Assembly (NCBI GenBank): GCA_034440635.1
Contig: JAOTON010002268.1
Span: 1,240,001-1,304,000 of the forward strand
Length of the DNA: 64,000 bases
Source: Lepas anatifera
Lineage: Eukaryota; Arthropoda; Thecostraca; Lepadidae
Direction: 5' to 3'
The notes beneath the pieces are model-generated. The model did not search any database and was not told the DNA's origin. It saw only the letters and a program-made list of their open reading frames with translations. The position numbers and the translations under genes were made by a program. Positions 10,686 through 25,600 of this stretch are shown here, one piece after another; within the stretch, counting starts at the first letter, position 1, and the number at the start of each line of letters is the position of its first letter.

Positions 10686-13600
10686 GTAAGCATTTTATCA
10701 TTGAGTGATGTGATTTTTTATTTGAATCATCCACCTAGTTTTTCATTTGTGGATATCTGTCAGTGGAGAAAATGGCACACAGGCAAGCAATATTTTACTC
10801 AGGGCTGTTTAACTGCCCCATATTCTTAGATCACAATCATGTAGGTACCTACACCACTGGCTTAATTTACATGGGCAAGAGGAGGGGGCGATCAGGATAC
10901 AGTGATCTCGGTTTCCATTACACTTAACCCGCGCCCCACCGGGGTCCGGCGCCACCTTCGCCCCACCGGGGGCCATTGATGCCCCCCTCTAACTCCGAAA
11001 ATATGGGCGTTAGCGCATATCTGCAAAGTGCACTAGACAGCTCGCGTGAATTCAGTAAGAAATTAATTTGCATATTTTAGTGCTCAGGTCAATGGTTTGA
11101 CCTCCAGAGGTCAAATTAGGTCAAGATTGGCTATTTTTACTCAAATATGCAATGATTAAGCAAACTGGGCATAACTCTTTTTGTCATTAGAGCTATTGAG
11201 GTGTGGTAAAGTATATTTGATAGGAAATTGCTAGTCCTTTTTCGCTATGTGGAACGTAGAGACCTCCCACTAGTGGTTTGACCTCCAGAGGGTCACCTCG
11301 TGACCTAATATGACCTGAGGTCACGAAAGGTCACGAAGTAATCTTGCAGTATATCCAATGAAAGCCAGTGACGAGACAAACACGATGGTGTTTGTTTCAG
11401 CGCTCTAGCTTAATTAGGTCAAAAGTTATTGTCAAAATACTGTTTTTGACCCCTGGTGACCTTGGATGACCTTGGAAAAGCCAAAGGGCAAATATGACCC
11501 CTGGGATCCGTGAAAGGGTATCCAAAAACGCTGTTCTGAGCAGTCTGAGTATTTGCAATCATTTTTGTGGCTTTTATATCATGAAACAGTTTTCCCCATG
11601 CTTTTCCAATGGGAGAGGTCGCCTCGTGACGTGACCTCAGGGCACGAAATCGAAAAATCCCAGATATACACCTTGTAGACCCTGGAGGGGTCATGAAGTG
11701 TAGGAAGTTTCAAATCGATCGACTTTGAAATGTAGCTCTTACAGAGCTCTAAAGTTGAAGTGAGGTGACCTTGGTTGACCTCGTCTGGTGACCTGACCTT
11801 GGGTGACCCGGGTTAAAAATTTCAGGGATGATGGGAAAATGATGCAGTGAGAGGTAGAGCCCTCAACCGCGGTGCTGCGCCTCGTCGTTTTTCTGCTATC
11901 CCGGAAAAACCTTAGGGGGCCATCGATGGCCCCCGGTGGGGCGAGGGTTAAGCCTGGATGAAGATAGAGCTGTAATGGATCGGAAAGCTCTTAGTCTTAA
12001 TTTTGTCTACATTGCCGGTGCACTGGTGATGTTTTCCTTCACTCTGTTCACTTCCTCTTCATCCAGCAGGGGAAAAAAGTTACCCTCTGTAGTTTATTCT
12101 TCTTTACCATCTGCACCATTAGGACGATATTTTCCATCATGCTACCAAATACTGCCAGATCATGTTTGATGTAGACGGACGAGAATCAGACTGAAACCTG
12201 GTTTCTAAAAATGCTTCGGGTACAGTTTTGTTGTTTTCATCCCTTTATGTATAGTTTTGTATCCATATCATGCTATCCATGCATTTAATATGGACAAAAT
12301 ATTTCACATTGCATACAGCTGGTCAAAAACACTAAAGATGAAAAGTCCTAAAAATGGAGGTGGTCAAGTCAGGTGATTCCGTAACAGATGCTGCATCACC
12401 TGGTCACGGATGAGACCCTCCAGTACTATACAGGGGATGCAATTCATTGTGCATTGAGTTACACTGATTATAGGGTTCCATTTCATATGCAACTTTTATT
12501 TTATAGGTGTCCATGCAAAATGTCAGGCTGGTTAAAATCAGTAAGACACCTTTTTGGGCGATAACCAAGCAGACATTTCTGTTTCAAGATAAGAAAGGAA
12601 GTTTGATTGAAATTTGTTTAAATAGTTCATGGTGTTTGTTTAACCTGGATGGTGTACCACTGGACACCATAAGCTATGAAAAAGAGCTAGGGGTGCGTTC
12701 TTTGAAATATTCCAGCCTGAAATTCCGGGAACAGTGACGTCACAGCCGTTTTTTGAAACTTTTCCAAGGATTCCACGTGGAATATTCCCGCCATTCCGCG
12801 CGGAACGGTGGGAATAGAAAAAGCAGTCCCGCTCAAGATGGTGGCGCCCATGGATAAATTTTGTAACAGTAATTTCGTGGACTTTGAATGTTTATCTGCT
12901 TGAAAGGTCCACTATATGTTTTTGAAGGATAATCGGAACCTAATAATAACACCTAAATGAACGTAAATGAAATATTTGCACGTGCACAAATCAAAATAAA
13001 TAATGAGACTATCGCACCTCGCCATTTACGCCGCATTCTGGCCTCGTTCAAGAACGTTCCACTGCTGGAATCCGGGGAATATCACGACGTCACAACCCCT
13101 GGAATTCCACCTCGGAATAATTCAAAGAACGCAGCCTAGGTGTAATGGTAACGAATAATTTGAAACCCACTGAACATTGTCAGCAGGGTGTGAGAAAAGC
13201 TGCCAGTGTTCTACGAAATTTGAGAAATGTTTTTCATGGTTATACTATCGACAACTTTAACGTCATTTTCAACACCTATGTCAGGCCACACCTGGATTAC
13301 TGCATAGATCCAGATACCCTGCAACCCATCCAGGATCTAAAACAGCAGGAATCTGTTCAAAGGAGAGGAACAAAACTGGTGGCTGAATTGAAACACCTCT
13401 CTTAGAAAGGCTGATAAAACTAGAAACCACATCATTCAAAGATAGGTTCATCAGGGGAGACCTGATTGAGACCTACAAGATCATTACTGTGAGAGTCGAG
13501 GTGAAAAGGGATCACTTCTTTGAAATCAAATGCACCAAAAATCGAGGAAACCAGTTGAAAATAGTTAAAAACGCTCAGCTCACCACACAAGGCCTGGATT

Positions 13601-16600
13601 CTTCTCGAACAGGATTGTCGACAAGTGGAATGTTCTACCTGACCATGTAATCTCAGCAGCAACGACAAACGCATTCAAATCCAGATTTGATAAGCTCCTG
13701 GAAATTCAAAATTTATTTTCCCAGCATCACAATGTGGACACCAAATGGCATCAGCTAAACATAGTTTACGACATCTTTATCGATATATAAACATGAACTA
13801 TCATCTAAATGAGAAATATGCTCATATACGGATATTTTCTCTTTCTGTAGCCACTAAATATGTACTAAGTATGATATGAGATTCTCCGTCACCCCCGTCG
13901 CGCCCCCTAAACACCAATCGGCATTCCTGAACAGAAACTTGAACGGAAGTCACAGAATGATAAATGAAACTGGAAATTTATTTCTTTCAGCAACATACAG
14001 TTGTTGTATAGGAACGTATTTTGAAGCCATACACACATGTATTTTAAGGGGATGTGGCACCTTCATAATGTGATTTTAACTGAGATAGCCAAGTTGTAAA
14101 GCATGCCGGAAAACCCGGTACTCATTGTATAATTTGTCTTGAAACTCAAAATTTTGTGGAGAAAAGCTAAAAACCTGCCTGAAATGGACCCCACATTTAC
14201 CCCAGCCAGGCGGCACAGTTGTTAGCTGTCTGTGTGACGACAGCGCTGACGTCACGGTGAGTAATCAGCCAATTTAAACCCTTGAAGTCTATTGAATGTG
14301 GTAGTAGGTGCCAGATCATGACGTCATCCACAGGCATATGTTTATTTTTCACCCTACAGGAGCATTTTCAAAATCAAAATATTGAGCTCATTGTTCATTT
14401 TCAGAGAAATCATGGACGTGTTCATGATTTTGGGCTAAACATACCCCTAATTACACTAAATTCCTAGATTCAACTAAGGTGTCACATTCCATTTAAGAAC
14501 ACATCATATATTTATTGCGACAGGAACAAAAGCATACGTACAACCCTGATGAGATCTCCCTCAAATAGGTACACATATATCACAATATGCGCATCGTTGG
14601 TTTGTCGCGAGATCTCGGTGACAACGCGAGCTTCCGCTTGGAGGCCCTAATAGCGCAAGTATCAGTATCAGCCAGCGCGCCGTGCGTGCAAACGCCCATT
14701 GTCACTGCGTCCCCGGCCGCATAGCAGGCGCGGGGTCCCCAGGCCACGCCAAGACAGCCACTGACGTGGAGACCAATAAGAAGGCGGTGATGTAGTGAAT
14801 AATGTCAGGGGGAGGGGGAAGTGAGCCGGCTCCAGTCAAAGGCGATGAGATTAAAACAGGAAATTGCAACACATCATCCAAATCCAGCCCCGCAGGGGAC
14901 CGATTTTCATCTGCTGGACTAGTTGGCACCTGCTGACTGGTCCGGCACATGGATAATTGGGTACGGGATGTGACGACACCCGCGACCCCAGTTGGCAGGA
15001 TGGGTTTCGCCTCCCGCCTTCGGGCGAGAGGCTAAATCGAAACTGCCATCCTCATCCTTTCTTGGCCTTCCTAAATTCAAATCCCATCAACTCCTTGTTC
15101 CTTTTCCTCTTCTTTCCTTATTTCCTTGTCTCTCCATGCCTTTCCACCCGTATCCTTTCTGTCCACTCCTAAACACCCCTCCTGCCCACTGTCTGCGTTG
15201 TCTGGCCCGGCGTGTCTCCGCGGGTGGCGGGGGGTGTGTGCACTCTTGCTCGTCTTGAGTGTGGACACCTCGGTCGCATGCGGCGCGTGTCTGGGCTGGA
15301 CAGCACAGACCGACCCTCTTCCTTTTCCAACTCATAACTTCCCAGTTACCCACATTATCCCAGTATCATGGGCGTCCTTGCACGTGCCTATGATTCCTGG
15401 ATTGTCTGGGTGTATGTGGGCCTCCGGCTCGTGTGGCTGGCGATTGGATCCCTCTAATCGCCGGCCCTGCGGGCCGGGGGCTCGCTTCTCTCGGACCAGC
15501 CGGGAATCAGTTGTGACGAGCAGGTGGTAGTCGCCTGCTCCGATGAGGCCGTGCGAGGGCGCCTGTCTTTTTAAGGTGAGCTGCGCACCGACCCGTACCC
15601 CGGGATGAAGGAGTCCTGGTAGCTGAGCTGAGGGAGGCGCTGTGTTCGTTCGTCGTCCTCTAGCAACACTCTACTTTGGTCTGGATTTCCGCTGGGCGGG
15701 GAACTCTTGAGGGCATCGACAAGAGAAGCAGCATTGTAAAAGTCTGTCGGCCTTTGGTGGGGCTCGGCTGCCCCTCCCTCCTTGGGTGAGGTCCCAACTT
15801 CACCCGGGGAGGGTGGGGTGTCCGGGCCCCGCCCGGGGTCGTCTAGGCTAGGTGCAAGGGGGGACCGTCGTCGGGGCAGGGGGGTTTGGTGAGTCTCTCT
15901 CCCCCTCTGTAACGGCGGCGTTTCCCCCGTATAGCCAGCCCGTGCGTCGTCTCGCCTCGTAGCACCCTCGTCGGAAGGGGGCGCACGTGGCTGGCTGAAT
16001 TTAATAACTTTCTCATGGATACACTCAACACCGCAAACCCTTCCCCCCCCTCCCCATCGGGGTGGTGAGAACGAAACTGCCGGCTCTCAAAGGGTCACTC
16101 CGAAGCCCTCCCATCCACGAGTTGTGATGATTCGGGGTGTGGACTCCACCCTATCGTCACTTTCACCGTTCCAACGCAAGGAGGCATGCGACCGACTGGG
16201 TAAGGTGATGCGATGTAGCTGCCTTCGGGACGGTGTCCTGGAGGTGGAGCTCAGTAGTTCTGCAGACGCACAGCGTGCACTTGATATAACCGAACTCAGA
16301 TACACAAAGCGAGAGGCTGGCCAGAGGAAAGTAGTAACTGTGTATGTCACTATCGTACCACACAAGACTAAGAACTTTTCAAAGGGTGTCATTACATGTT
16401 TTGATCTGAAAGGAGTTTCTGAAGAGGAGATAGTAGATGGACTCACGGGAAAGCGGGGTAGTGGAAGCAAGGAGAGTACGACGAAAAGTAGGAGGGATCC
16501 TTGAGGAGACAGATACTTTGATATTGACGTTCGATTGTGTGGACCTACCAACAGATGTGAATGTAGGTTATGTTAAAGTCCGAGTTAGACCCTATGTCCC

Positions 16601-19600
16601 CAACCCAATGCGATGCTTCTCCTGCCAGCGCTACGGACACACAGCCAAATTCTGCAAAGGAAAGAAAGTGTGTGAACGATGCGGAACAAGCGAGCACGAT
16701 GGAAGGGAATGCGATGCACGAGAACTGTTTTGCATAAACTGTGAGGGACCCCATTCAGCAGGCGACAAAAATTGTCCACGTATGAAGACAGAAAAAGAAA
16801 TACTTTCCATTATGGTTACAAAGCGCATCCCATTCAGAGCTGCAAAGATACCTACGAGGCCTCCCACCCTCGGAGTTCTTATGCAGAGGCAGTACGTAGT
16901 ACAGCACCCACCGTAGCGGCGTCTTCAAGGACGCCGACACCGCGGATGACCCCGGAGGAGGTCATCCGTTCCCTGACCCTGGCGGACTTTATCCGCCTGG
17001 CAGGGAGGATGGGGCTGGTCATTTCTGGCCAGCCCGCCGCCCCGACATCACAGCCGGAGGCGGCACCTCCTCCACCCATCCCTCCCGCCCCTCCCCGCCG
17101 CCCGTGGCCCCGGCTGGGGGTGGGGGCGGAGAGCAGGGGACCACTCCTGCCCCCAACACCCCGTCTGAGACTCCCGCCACTCCGAGGCAAAGGGTGCCCT
17201 TGGCGACACCGGAGCCTGACCCCCCCTCCTGCGACCGAGGGCTGGACGACGGTGGGCAGGGGTGGGAAGCGACGTCAACTGCCGTCCCCAGTCCAGCCCC
17301 CGTTGAAATCTCTGTTGACGGTCAGCCCTCTACTCCTGCCTTTTCTCCTCTGTCCGATAATCAGCCACCTCCGCCACCCCCACCGCCGCCGACGTCGGTT
17401 GCGGCTGTCAGGAAGCAGTTTGAGGGGTCACGGAGGGAGGATAGCACTAGGGGAAGATCTCCCACCAAACGTGTGGCATCCGGGACTCCTCCAGGCCAGC
17501 CACAACCTTCTAAAGCCCGAGCAGCATCAATAGGGACATCTAGGCCTGGGGCATCGTCTCGACCCAGGCAAAGTGGGGTGCCCTCTGCGCCCCCAAAGAA
17601 AACCTATGGGCAAGGAGGCCCATACTGGAAATAGCAAGTAGCTGCTCTGGTAGGCGCTCACCCTAACTTCCACCCCCATCATTAACACGTTTCTGCAGTG
17701 GAACTGTCGTGGAATTCGCACTAGCGCCGGGGATCTCCAGGCTTTTATAAGATCCAGGGGACTGGCAGCTATATGCCTGCAAGAAACTAAACTCTCAGCT
17801 GAGATCCCTTTCTCCCTTACAGGTTTTTCAATATTTCGAAAGGATTTAGAACGTAACCCAGTCGCCCACGGTGGTGTTCTTCTCGCAATCAATAATTATA
17901 TACCAGCAAAGCAAATATCACTCCAAACACGGCTGCAAGCCGTGGCAGCACGTATATATATCGCTCGAAGGCAGATTTCGCTCTGCTCTATATACCTACC
18001 CCCTGGGGTAGACATGCCCACTCGTGAACTAAATTTGCTTATATCTGAGCTACCACCGCCCATCCTTCTCTTGGGAGACTTTAATGCTCACCACACCGCT
18101 TGGGGGGTGTGAAGATATTAACTCTCGGGGTCGGCACCTCGATCATTTTATCCAGGGTGTGAGCCTTTGTATCTTAAACACCGGAGCACCAACACATCTT
18201 ACTATTCCATCCGGTCGGGAATCGGCATTGGATCTTAGCCTTTGCAGCCCAGAGCTATCTGCTCTGTTTAGCTGGGCTGTGTGCAGTGACCCCATGGGAA
18301 GTGACCATTTCCCTGTTTTAGTGACTTGTGACAACACATCTGTTTTAGGCACGAGACCGCAACGTTGGAAGATGAAAAATGTTGATATGTCCTTATTTAG
18401 CTCCCTCGTGGATGACTATTTGGAAACCTTTTCAACCCAAACACCGTTCACAGTCGACCAATTTACAGCTATCCTCCGAGACGCTGCTTATGCTTCTATA
18501 CCGCGAACATCAAAAAACCCTCGGCGACCACCGGTACCGTGGTGGAGCGTGGAATGCCGTGACGCTGTCCGAGAGCGGCGGCGCGCTTACAGACAGTTTA
18601 AACGAAATTCCACTCAGCAAAACTTAAATATGTATCGGAAATCTCGAGCCGCCTGCAGGCGCACAATAAAACAAGCTAAGAGAAAATGTTGGAGAGAATA
18701 CGTAGGTAAACTGAATCGATTTACACCATTGTCTCAAGTGTTTGGTCAAATCCGCCGTATCGAAGGTAGGTCGGTCTCCACACCACTACCAACTCTGCAG
18801 ATTGGTGGTAGGAATATATTCAATCCAACAGAAGTAGCCGACTGTATAGGAAATGCGATTGCACAGCGCTGTAGTTCAGTTAGGGAGGATGTCTCATTTA
18901 TGCGATATAAAACCCTAGCTGAACAGAAAAGTATACATTTTGGAACCACCAGCACACTGTCATACAATAAGCCCTTTACCTTGCATGAGCTAGCGGCAGC
19001 AATTCGTGGGCTCCACCCTGTGGCCGAGGGCCCGGATTTAATTCACAATGATATGTTTAAAGCACTATCGCAGAGCGCACTCAGGGTACTGCTGGCCTCA
19101 TTCAATGTGATGTGGGAGTCCGGCGAATTTATACCGGCGTGGCGGGAGGCTATAGTGATACCAATCCTTAAACCTGGTAAATCTGGATTGGACCCTTTGC
19201 ACTTTAGGCCGATCTCGCTTACCTCGTGCATGTGCAAGTTGTTCGAAAAAATGGTGAATGTAAGACTCGTTTGGTATTTGGAAAGCCGGGGCATCATCAA
19301 TAACAACCAGTGTGGGTTTCGTAGAGGCCGCAGTACGGTGGACCACTTGGTATCACTTGACACCTCAGTGCGAATTGCATTTAAAGAGAGGCGTCACCTG
19401 GGAGCCGTCTTCTTTGACGCCATTGCCGCTTATGATACAGCGTGGCGACATGGTATCCTTTTAAAGTTGCATAAGTGTGGTATCAGAGGTCAGATGGGGT
19501 TCTTTATGAAAAATTTTTGACTGATAGGACGTTCCGTGTCAGAGTAGGTGGTACATACTCAAACACCTTTTATCAAGAAGAAGGCATTCCGCAGGGGAGC

Positions 19601-22600
19601 GTCTCTAGTATCTGCCTCTTCGCTCTGGCCATAAATGACGTCACACATTCACTCCCACCTTCCATTCAGGCATCCATTTTCGTGGACGACATCGCAGTAT
19701 GGGCAAAGGCTTCAACAACGCCGGCACTTTCCCGTCAGCTCCAGCTGGCCGTGAACCATCTGGAACGCTGGAGTAGTAAAAATGGATTATATTTTTCGAC
19801 CGAAAAAACCGCTGGTGTTCATTTCTGTCGCAGGCGCAGGACCTGTCCGGAACCTATGGTATCGTTGCGCGGTAAAACTATCACTTTCCAACCGACAGCA
19901 AAGTTTCTCGGAGTAACGTTTGATAAACGGCTGACATACAACGCACACATTAGGAATATACGTGACAAGTGTTTTAAATCATTGAATGCCTTGAAATGTG
20001 CATCTCGTCTATCGTACGGAGCGGACAGGAAGACACTTCTCATTCTCTATCGGTCTCTTGTTCGTTCCAAGATGGATTACGCCTGTTTTGTATACGATTC
20101 TGCGTCGGAATCAGCTAAACGCTGTTTAGATACGATTCACCATAGTGCACTCCGAGTGGCCACAGGTGCGTTTAGGACAACACCGTGCTCCAGCTTGTTG
20201 GTGGAATCAAATGAACCACCTCTCGCATTGCGACGGCGCCTGCTCGGGCAGCGTTACGCCTGTAAGCTGGCTCAGTCTCCGTCACACCCAACATATAACG
20301 CAGTTTTTTCGCGGAACATGCTACGGCTGTTTGTGAACGTGCAAAGAGGAATCCCACTGGACGTACGCGTCCAACGTTTCTCGGCCGAAAGTGGTATCCA
20401 GCCGAGTGTTGTGACTCATAGCGAGCTTTCAGACATCCCTCCTTGGGAACTTATCTGCCCAAAAACCGACATGACTCTCGCAGGGAAAACCAAATCCGAT
20501 ACTATCCCTACTGAATTTAAACAATTGGCGCTCGAACACATTGCACAGTATGCAGATCATGTGTCGTTCTACACTGACGGATCAAAAACTGATATTGGAG
20601 TGGGATGCGCTTTTGTTACGGATACAGTAACAAGAAATTTCTCACTTTCATCTTTTGCATCGGTTTTCACCTCTGAACTCACCGCCTTGGATAAGGCTCT
20701 ATGCTTTATCGAAGTTAGTGATGCCACGAAATACGTTATTTTCACCGATAGCCTTAGCAGCATTCAAGCTGTGAGTGGTTTCAACCCAAGTGATGGACTT
20801 GTTTTAAACATTGTCCTGCGCGTAACCCGCCTTGCCAGACTGGGAAAGTATGTAACACTCTGCTGGGTCCCAAGTCATGTTGGAATACAATTGAATGAAG
20901 TGGCAGACGCAGCGGCCCGACGTGCTTCCCGTAGGCCCTGCAGGCGTGCGCAACGAATCCCCGCTGGAGATTTGTACCCATATATATGTACCCACCTTCG
21001 CAGTGTATGGCAAGAACAATGGAATAATATAATAAATAACAAGTTGAAAGTTATCAAACCTGAGATCGGTGAGTGGCCATCCTCGCTGCGGCCTAACCGC
21101 CGTGAGGAGGTGGCGTTGTGTCGATTGCGGACTGGCCACACGCTGGCCACTCACCGATATCTGTTATGCGGCGAACCTCGACCACAATGTCAGCGATGTG
21201 CGGCGCCCCTGTCGGTCCGACACGTGCTGGTCTCATGTCCGGAATATGCTAGACGCAGGTCTTTGCATTTTGGCGTGCACCGGCAGGAGTCCACACTTTT
21301 AGAATTGATCGGCCGTGACTCCAGTATGGTTGAACGGGTGCTGTCCTATCTTAGAGACATTGACTTTACGATAATATTTGATCCTGGTTAAAAGCGTGTG
21401 TTGTGGTAGTCAACCGCGCTGATAGGCGCCTGGCGCCGATTTGGCGGGTCCTCCCTTTCGCTCCGGGGCCTTTCAAGTCTCGGAGCGACGGGGAGGGCCT
21501 CCGTTAGACGTCGGGCTTGGGTCCGGCGTCTAGGCTCCCCCGCGCCCCCGGGCCCCTGGGTCCGTTGGCGCGGGGTGGGCGCCGGAAGTGATGCCCCGGC
21601 GCCCCGCGCCGGCGCCTGCCGGCGCGGTAAACCTGTTTGAATCTGTGACCATGCACCCGTGCAGTGAGAATCATAACTACGATGTGAAAGAGTCACTCTT
21701 TAATGTAAATATTAGTTCACTGTAGACGAGACTTTACTTTCCCCTAAAGACAGACAAATTTATAAGCTTTGACTGCAGAGAAGTGTTATGGGCGCTATAT
21801 GACCTTGCAGGTTGGCGCGCCCCTAAAACCCAATAATCAATCAATCATCCAAATCCAGGCGTAGCTCCTTGTCCCCATTGAACGCATGCGCTTGTGGCTG
21901 CAATGACCCCTCCAGGTAATATGCCACCTTATTTATTCTAATATTTCCTCATCCTTGCCGTCTCCTTCCATAGTTTCAGTTTCATCATACTCGTCACAAC
22001 ACTCTAAAAGCTACCTCAATAGTGAGAAAGTATGTGTAACATATGAATGAATGAATGAATGATGTATTGATTACCCAATTCCTTGGCCCAATCCTTCACC
22101 TCGTACATTAACCTATATTCTCTGCTCTTCTGGGACTTCAGAGCATTAATTTCGGAACTATTTCCTGCCCTCCAATGTATATAGCTTACCTAGGAAGGTG
22201 TGTTGCGTGCAATCTCGGAATCGAATAGCTTACATCTGGTTAAAGCCAGATCGCGATACATAGGTGAAACCGCCGGGATGATCTAAAGCTCATTGCTGGT
22301 CCAACGCAGGCGCCTGTGGTCCCAACCAGAAAAATGTCTTCGTGTTCACCTTATATACGCCGCAGAACAGTTTAAAAGAATACAAAACAAATACACCTAA
22401 TAAATTGCTACAGTAACAGGTGCACACGGCATGTATTTTCCACCGTGGCCTCGTTTGGAAGGCGTCGTGTTCAGTATTGTTGACATGATGTGTAGCAGCC
22501 TTGCAGCCACTCGCCGCTACAGGGTGTCCTCAGAGCCCCAGTAATTATCTGCAGTGATTTCAGCCCGCTGGGCTTGCCTCCCGCCCTCCTCCATGCCAAC

Positions 22601-25600
22601 ATGAGATTGTACTGTCATCCCCCCCATGAGGGGTGTTATTAGCAGTCTCAGAAAAACATGCATAATAGCATACACAATATAGTCTGTCGGCCACATTACA
22701 CACTATATCACGCTTACTTGCTGGTGTAATCAGGACCACGGGCTCGCTACAGCGCATTAATTAGGTACCCCGCGGTTCACTGTTTGGCATCTACGTATAC
22801 AACAAGTGGAAGGACTTTACCTCAGCAATGTCTGTCGTCTGCCTACTCGAGGTCCCACCACCACTGATCAACGGCAGCAATGGAGCGCGCTGCGATCACA
22901 CTTCTCGCCTGGTCACCCGTCAGTGACCCTGTGGCTGCCAGTCAATCAGATTTGCAGAACTCGTCATATGAAAGTCGCAGGTACACAGCATACGTCATCT
23001 TCGCCATGGGAGCGATACAGAATGGGCCTGTGGGGTGAGGAATTATCCGCTCCCCGTGCCGTCTCCGCCATCTCCATCTCTCGTCGCGCCACCTCCATCA
23101 CGCTGGGGCTCCGTTCTGGTTGGTAATCACTCCGGTCGTGGGCGAGGAATGACCGTATCGGAAATTGGCCGATGCACAATCTTTGTCAATTTTTAGTGCA
23201 AGGTGGAACATTTTTACATATATTTTACGTTTTTCGGAGTGAAACATCATTTTCCCTTAACTGGTACTGAATGATTCACTACTTACTACGATAATGTGTA
23301 TTCGCATAAGAAGCCCTCGGCTTGAATGTACAGCACAATTTGGTTCTTCTATGAAATTGATTTGGTTTTGGTTAAACTGCTTCAACAAATGGCTCAACAG
23401 TTTTCAAATTTGCTTTATTTTTTATTTTTAAGTTTCCAATTGCTTTAAAATATGTCGGTATTTTTAGCAGTTGTTCGCCTCCCAGTCAGATAATTCAGTC
23501 TGACATTTATAGATTTCAGGGCATGACGAAAATCGGAATCAGATGGGTAAAAGGTTAGGAGATACGGGATGTTCACAACACCAGCACATGCCGCAGTTGG
23601 CGCCGCTGCTGTAGCTCAGGCTTTTGGGCAGCATCGTCTCGCACCACCTTGACCATTCTCACAGACGCCTTTCCCCACTAATTCCAGGTGTGAATCAAAA
23701 CTTCCACACTTTTTGGTAAGCAGTCATCTGCTGCGACATACATTTTCGGTCTTCTGCAAATGTAGATCGACTTGAAGTACTTTTGCCGCTTCAGTAAGTG
23801 TGGATTTTAGGCCATAATCACGGCGCCGTGTGTCGGAGCGGCCGTGAAGTGCGGCGCGTATCACACCGGTGTGATGTTCTGACTGGGGCCGGGTCTCAAC
23901 AGCGACGGCGTGGCGTTCATAGCATTATCGCCTCACGGGAACGGCACGCGATGCCCGTGCTTGATTTAACAACGTTAACCGAGCTGGCCGAGGCTGCACG
24001 GGGCTTTTCGACACATTCAAGGGCCTCTCCATGGATTTGTGAGTGGAAGTGGAATGGCGGCAGGCACGACTATGGAAATCTAGGCCCAGCCTATACTCAT
24101 GGCTATCTCGGACCGTACCTCGGACGTATACCAGGTTGGCCGTAGATACATTACGACACCTGTGTGGCTTCAGACAGAGCTGTAGTCGATAAATATATAT
24201 ATATAATTTATCTATAGAATATTATTATAATTTAATACACATTTATACCTACCCACACGTTCTTCCTACTCCTAACCCTTCATCCCCGCCTACTGGCGAA
24301 GAGCTATGTCCGATAGCCCCGGCCCATGTGAGATGCCCATAACGCCTGCAATCTGCCTGTCGTGATGATTTACAGAGTAAATTTGTCAAGCAATGAAATT
24401 TATAATTTCATTAAACAGGTTCTTTTTAGGGTGCATTAAACATCGTTAGAAGGTCTTGCATATCATGGAATAATGTTCATAGCGTTTTAGTGTTTCCATC
24501 CATCTAGTATACTTTAAAATGGAAACAAGCACACATGGTCATCCCGGATGCGGTGAGATACGTGGTTTGCGAAATTGCCTGCGCCAGACATGGTGAGCGT
24601 AAATATAGGCGTGAAACCGACCATTTTCAACGTAAAAAACACAGCCAAAACATCAAAATCAACAAAATAGCTCAAGTACCTCCATTACGACGGTTTTCTT
24701 CGACGTTCTGTATACGTGACTCAAATTCTACCTGTCCCCATTTATGGGTGTAGTTTATTTCACCCTCATTTATCACAATCCACCGCCCCCTCCCCGCCAC
24801 ATGTCTTCCGCCACCACAAAAGTAGCATCGACCGGAATAACTGTCGTGCTCTCATGTGCACTCAAAGGAGCAGCTAAACGAATAGATGTAATGTAATTGG
24901 TTTGACTCGATCTGGTGCTGGTGACACGCGCCGGGCGTGTCCTCTGACCTGCGTCCGTGGGCGGCAGGCTCCCACCGTGACGGTGGAGGAGCCGCTCGAC
25001 CTCATCAAGCTCAGCCTCGACGAAAGGATCAAAGTCAAGATGCGCAACGAACGGGAACTGAAGGGGAGGCTGCATGTGAGTTTCGACTGTGTTCTTGTGT
25101 CGTGAACTTGATGTGGTTTTCATTTTGTGGAAGTATATTTTTTTAGGTTTTTCTAACAAGAGCTCTAAAAGAATTTTAAGGTGTATAACACAATGGTTTG
25201 TGCAATTGTAAGTTGGCTTTTATCGGGGAAATACATCCCTGGGTTATCCATTGACAATGTGGCCTTTGGGAGTGGCCTAAATTCAAAAAGTATTCTTAGG
25301 TAGAGTGTTTTCACGTGCTGTGTCTAAAAAAGCAACGTGTTAAAAAGAAATGCGCCAGTTTTGGTCTCTAGATTTGAAGCAACGAAGCTACAGCGCCGAA
25401 GGGCTGAGTTTTACAATGTGTTTAATAGCTGCTCCTAATAATGGCTGTAACTATTTCGAGCGATGCGTTTTTGAAGCGCCATTTGCCGCTTTGGTCATCG
25501 TGTGTTGCACACTTGGCTTAACACCCGCCCCGGTGGGCCTCCGAGCCACCATCGCCCTGGTGGGGATTTTCGAACAGCCCCTCGATCGCGGCTCCTATGC

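Larger units (their letters stand above)
14888..21843 (+). mobile_element. Full-length I-clade-like LINE, 6.96 kb
   Basis: Flanked by a perfect 15-bp target duplication, ATCATCCAAATCCAG, at 14873-14887 and 21844-21858. It carries a GC-rich 5' UTR of about 1.1 kb, ORF1 with CCHC knuckles, and ORF2 with AP endonuclease, reverse transcriptase, RNase H and a C-terminal zinc motif. The 3' end runs into an AATC-type tail (aataatcaatcaatc) instead of poly(A). RNase H plus CCHC ORF1 is the I-group arrangement. The intact duplication and complete length suggest a fairly recent insertion, though both ORFs carry single-base frameshifts. It is in sense orientation within the LSM3 intron. Confidence 0.9.

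Noticed and set aside
22806..24145. Host exons between the LINE and the middle LSM3 exon
   Set aside because: The open frames at 22806-23126 and 23798-24145 have no recognisable domains, and LSM3 is complete without them.
24773..25159. 128-codon antisense frame over the LSM3 middle exon
   Set aside because: It is the shadow of the GC-rich conserved exon on the other strand; splice sites and homology support the + strand.
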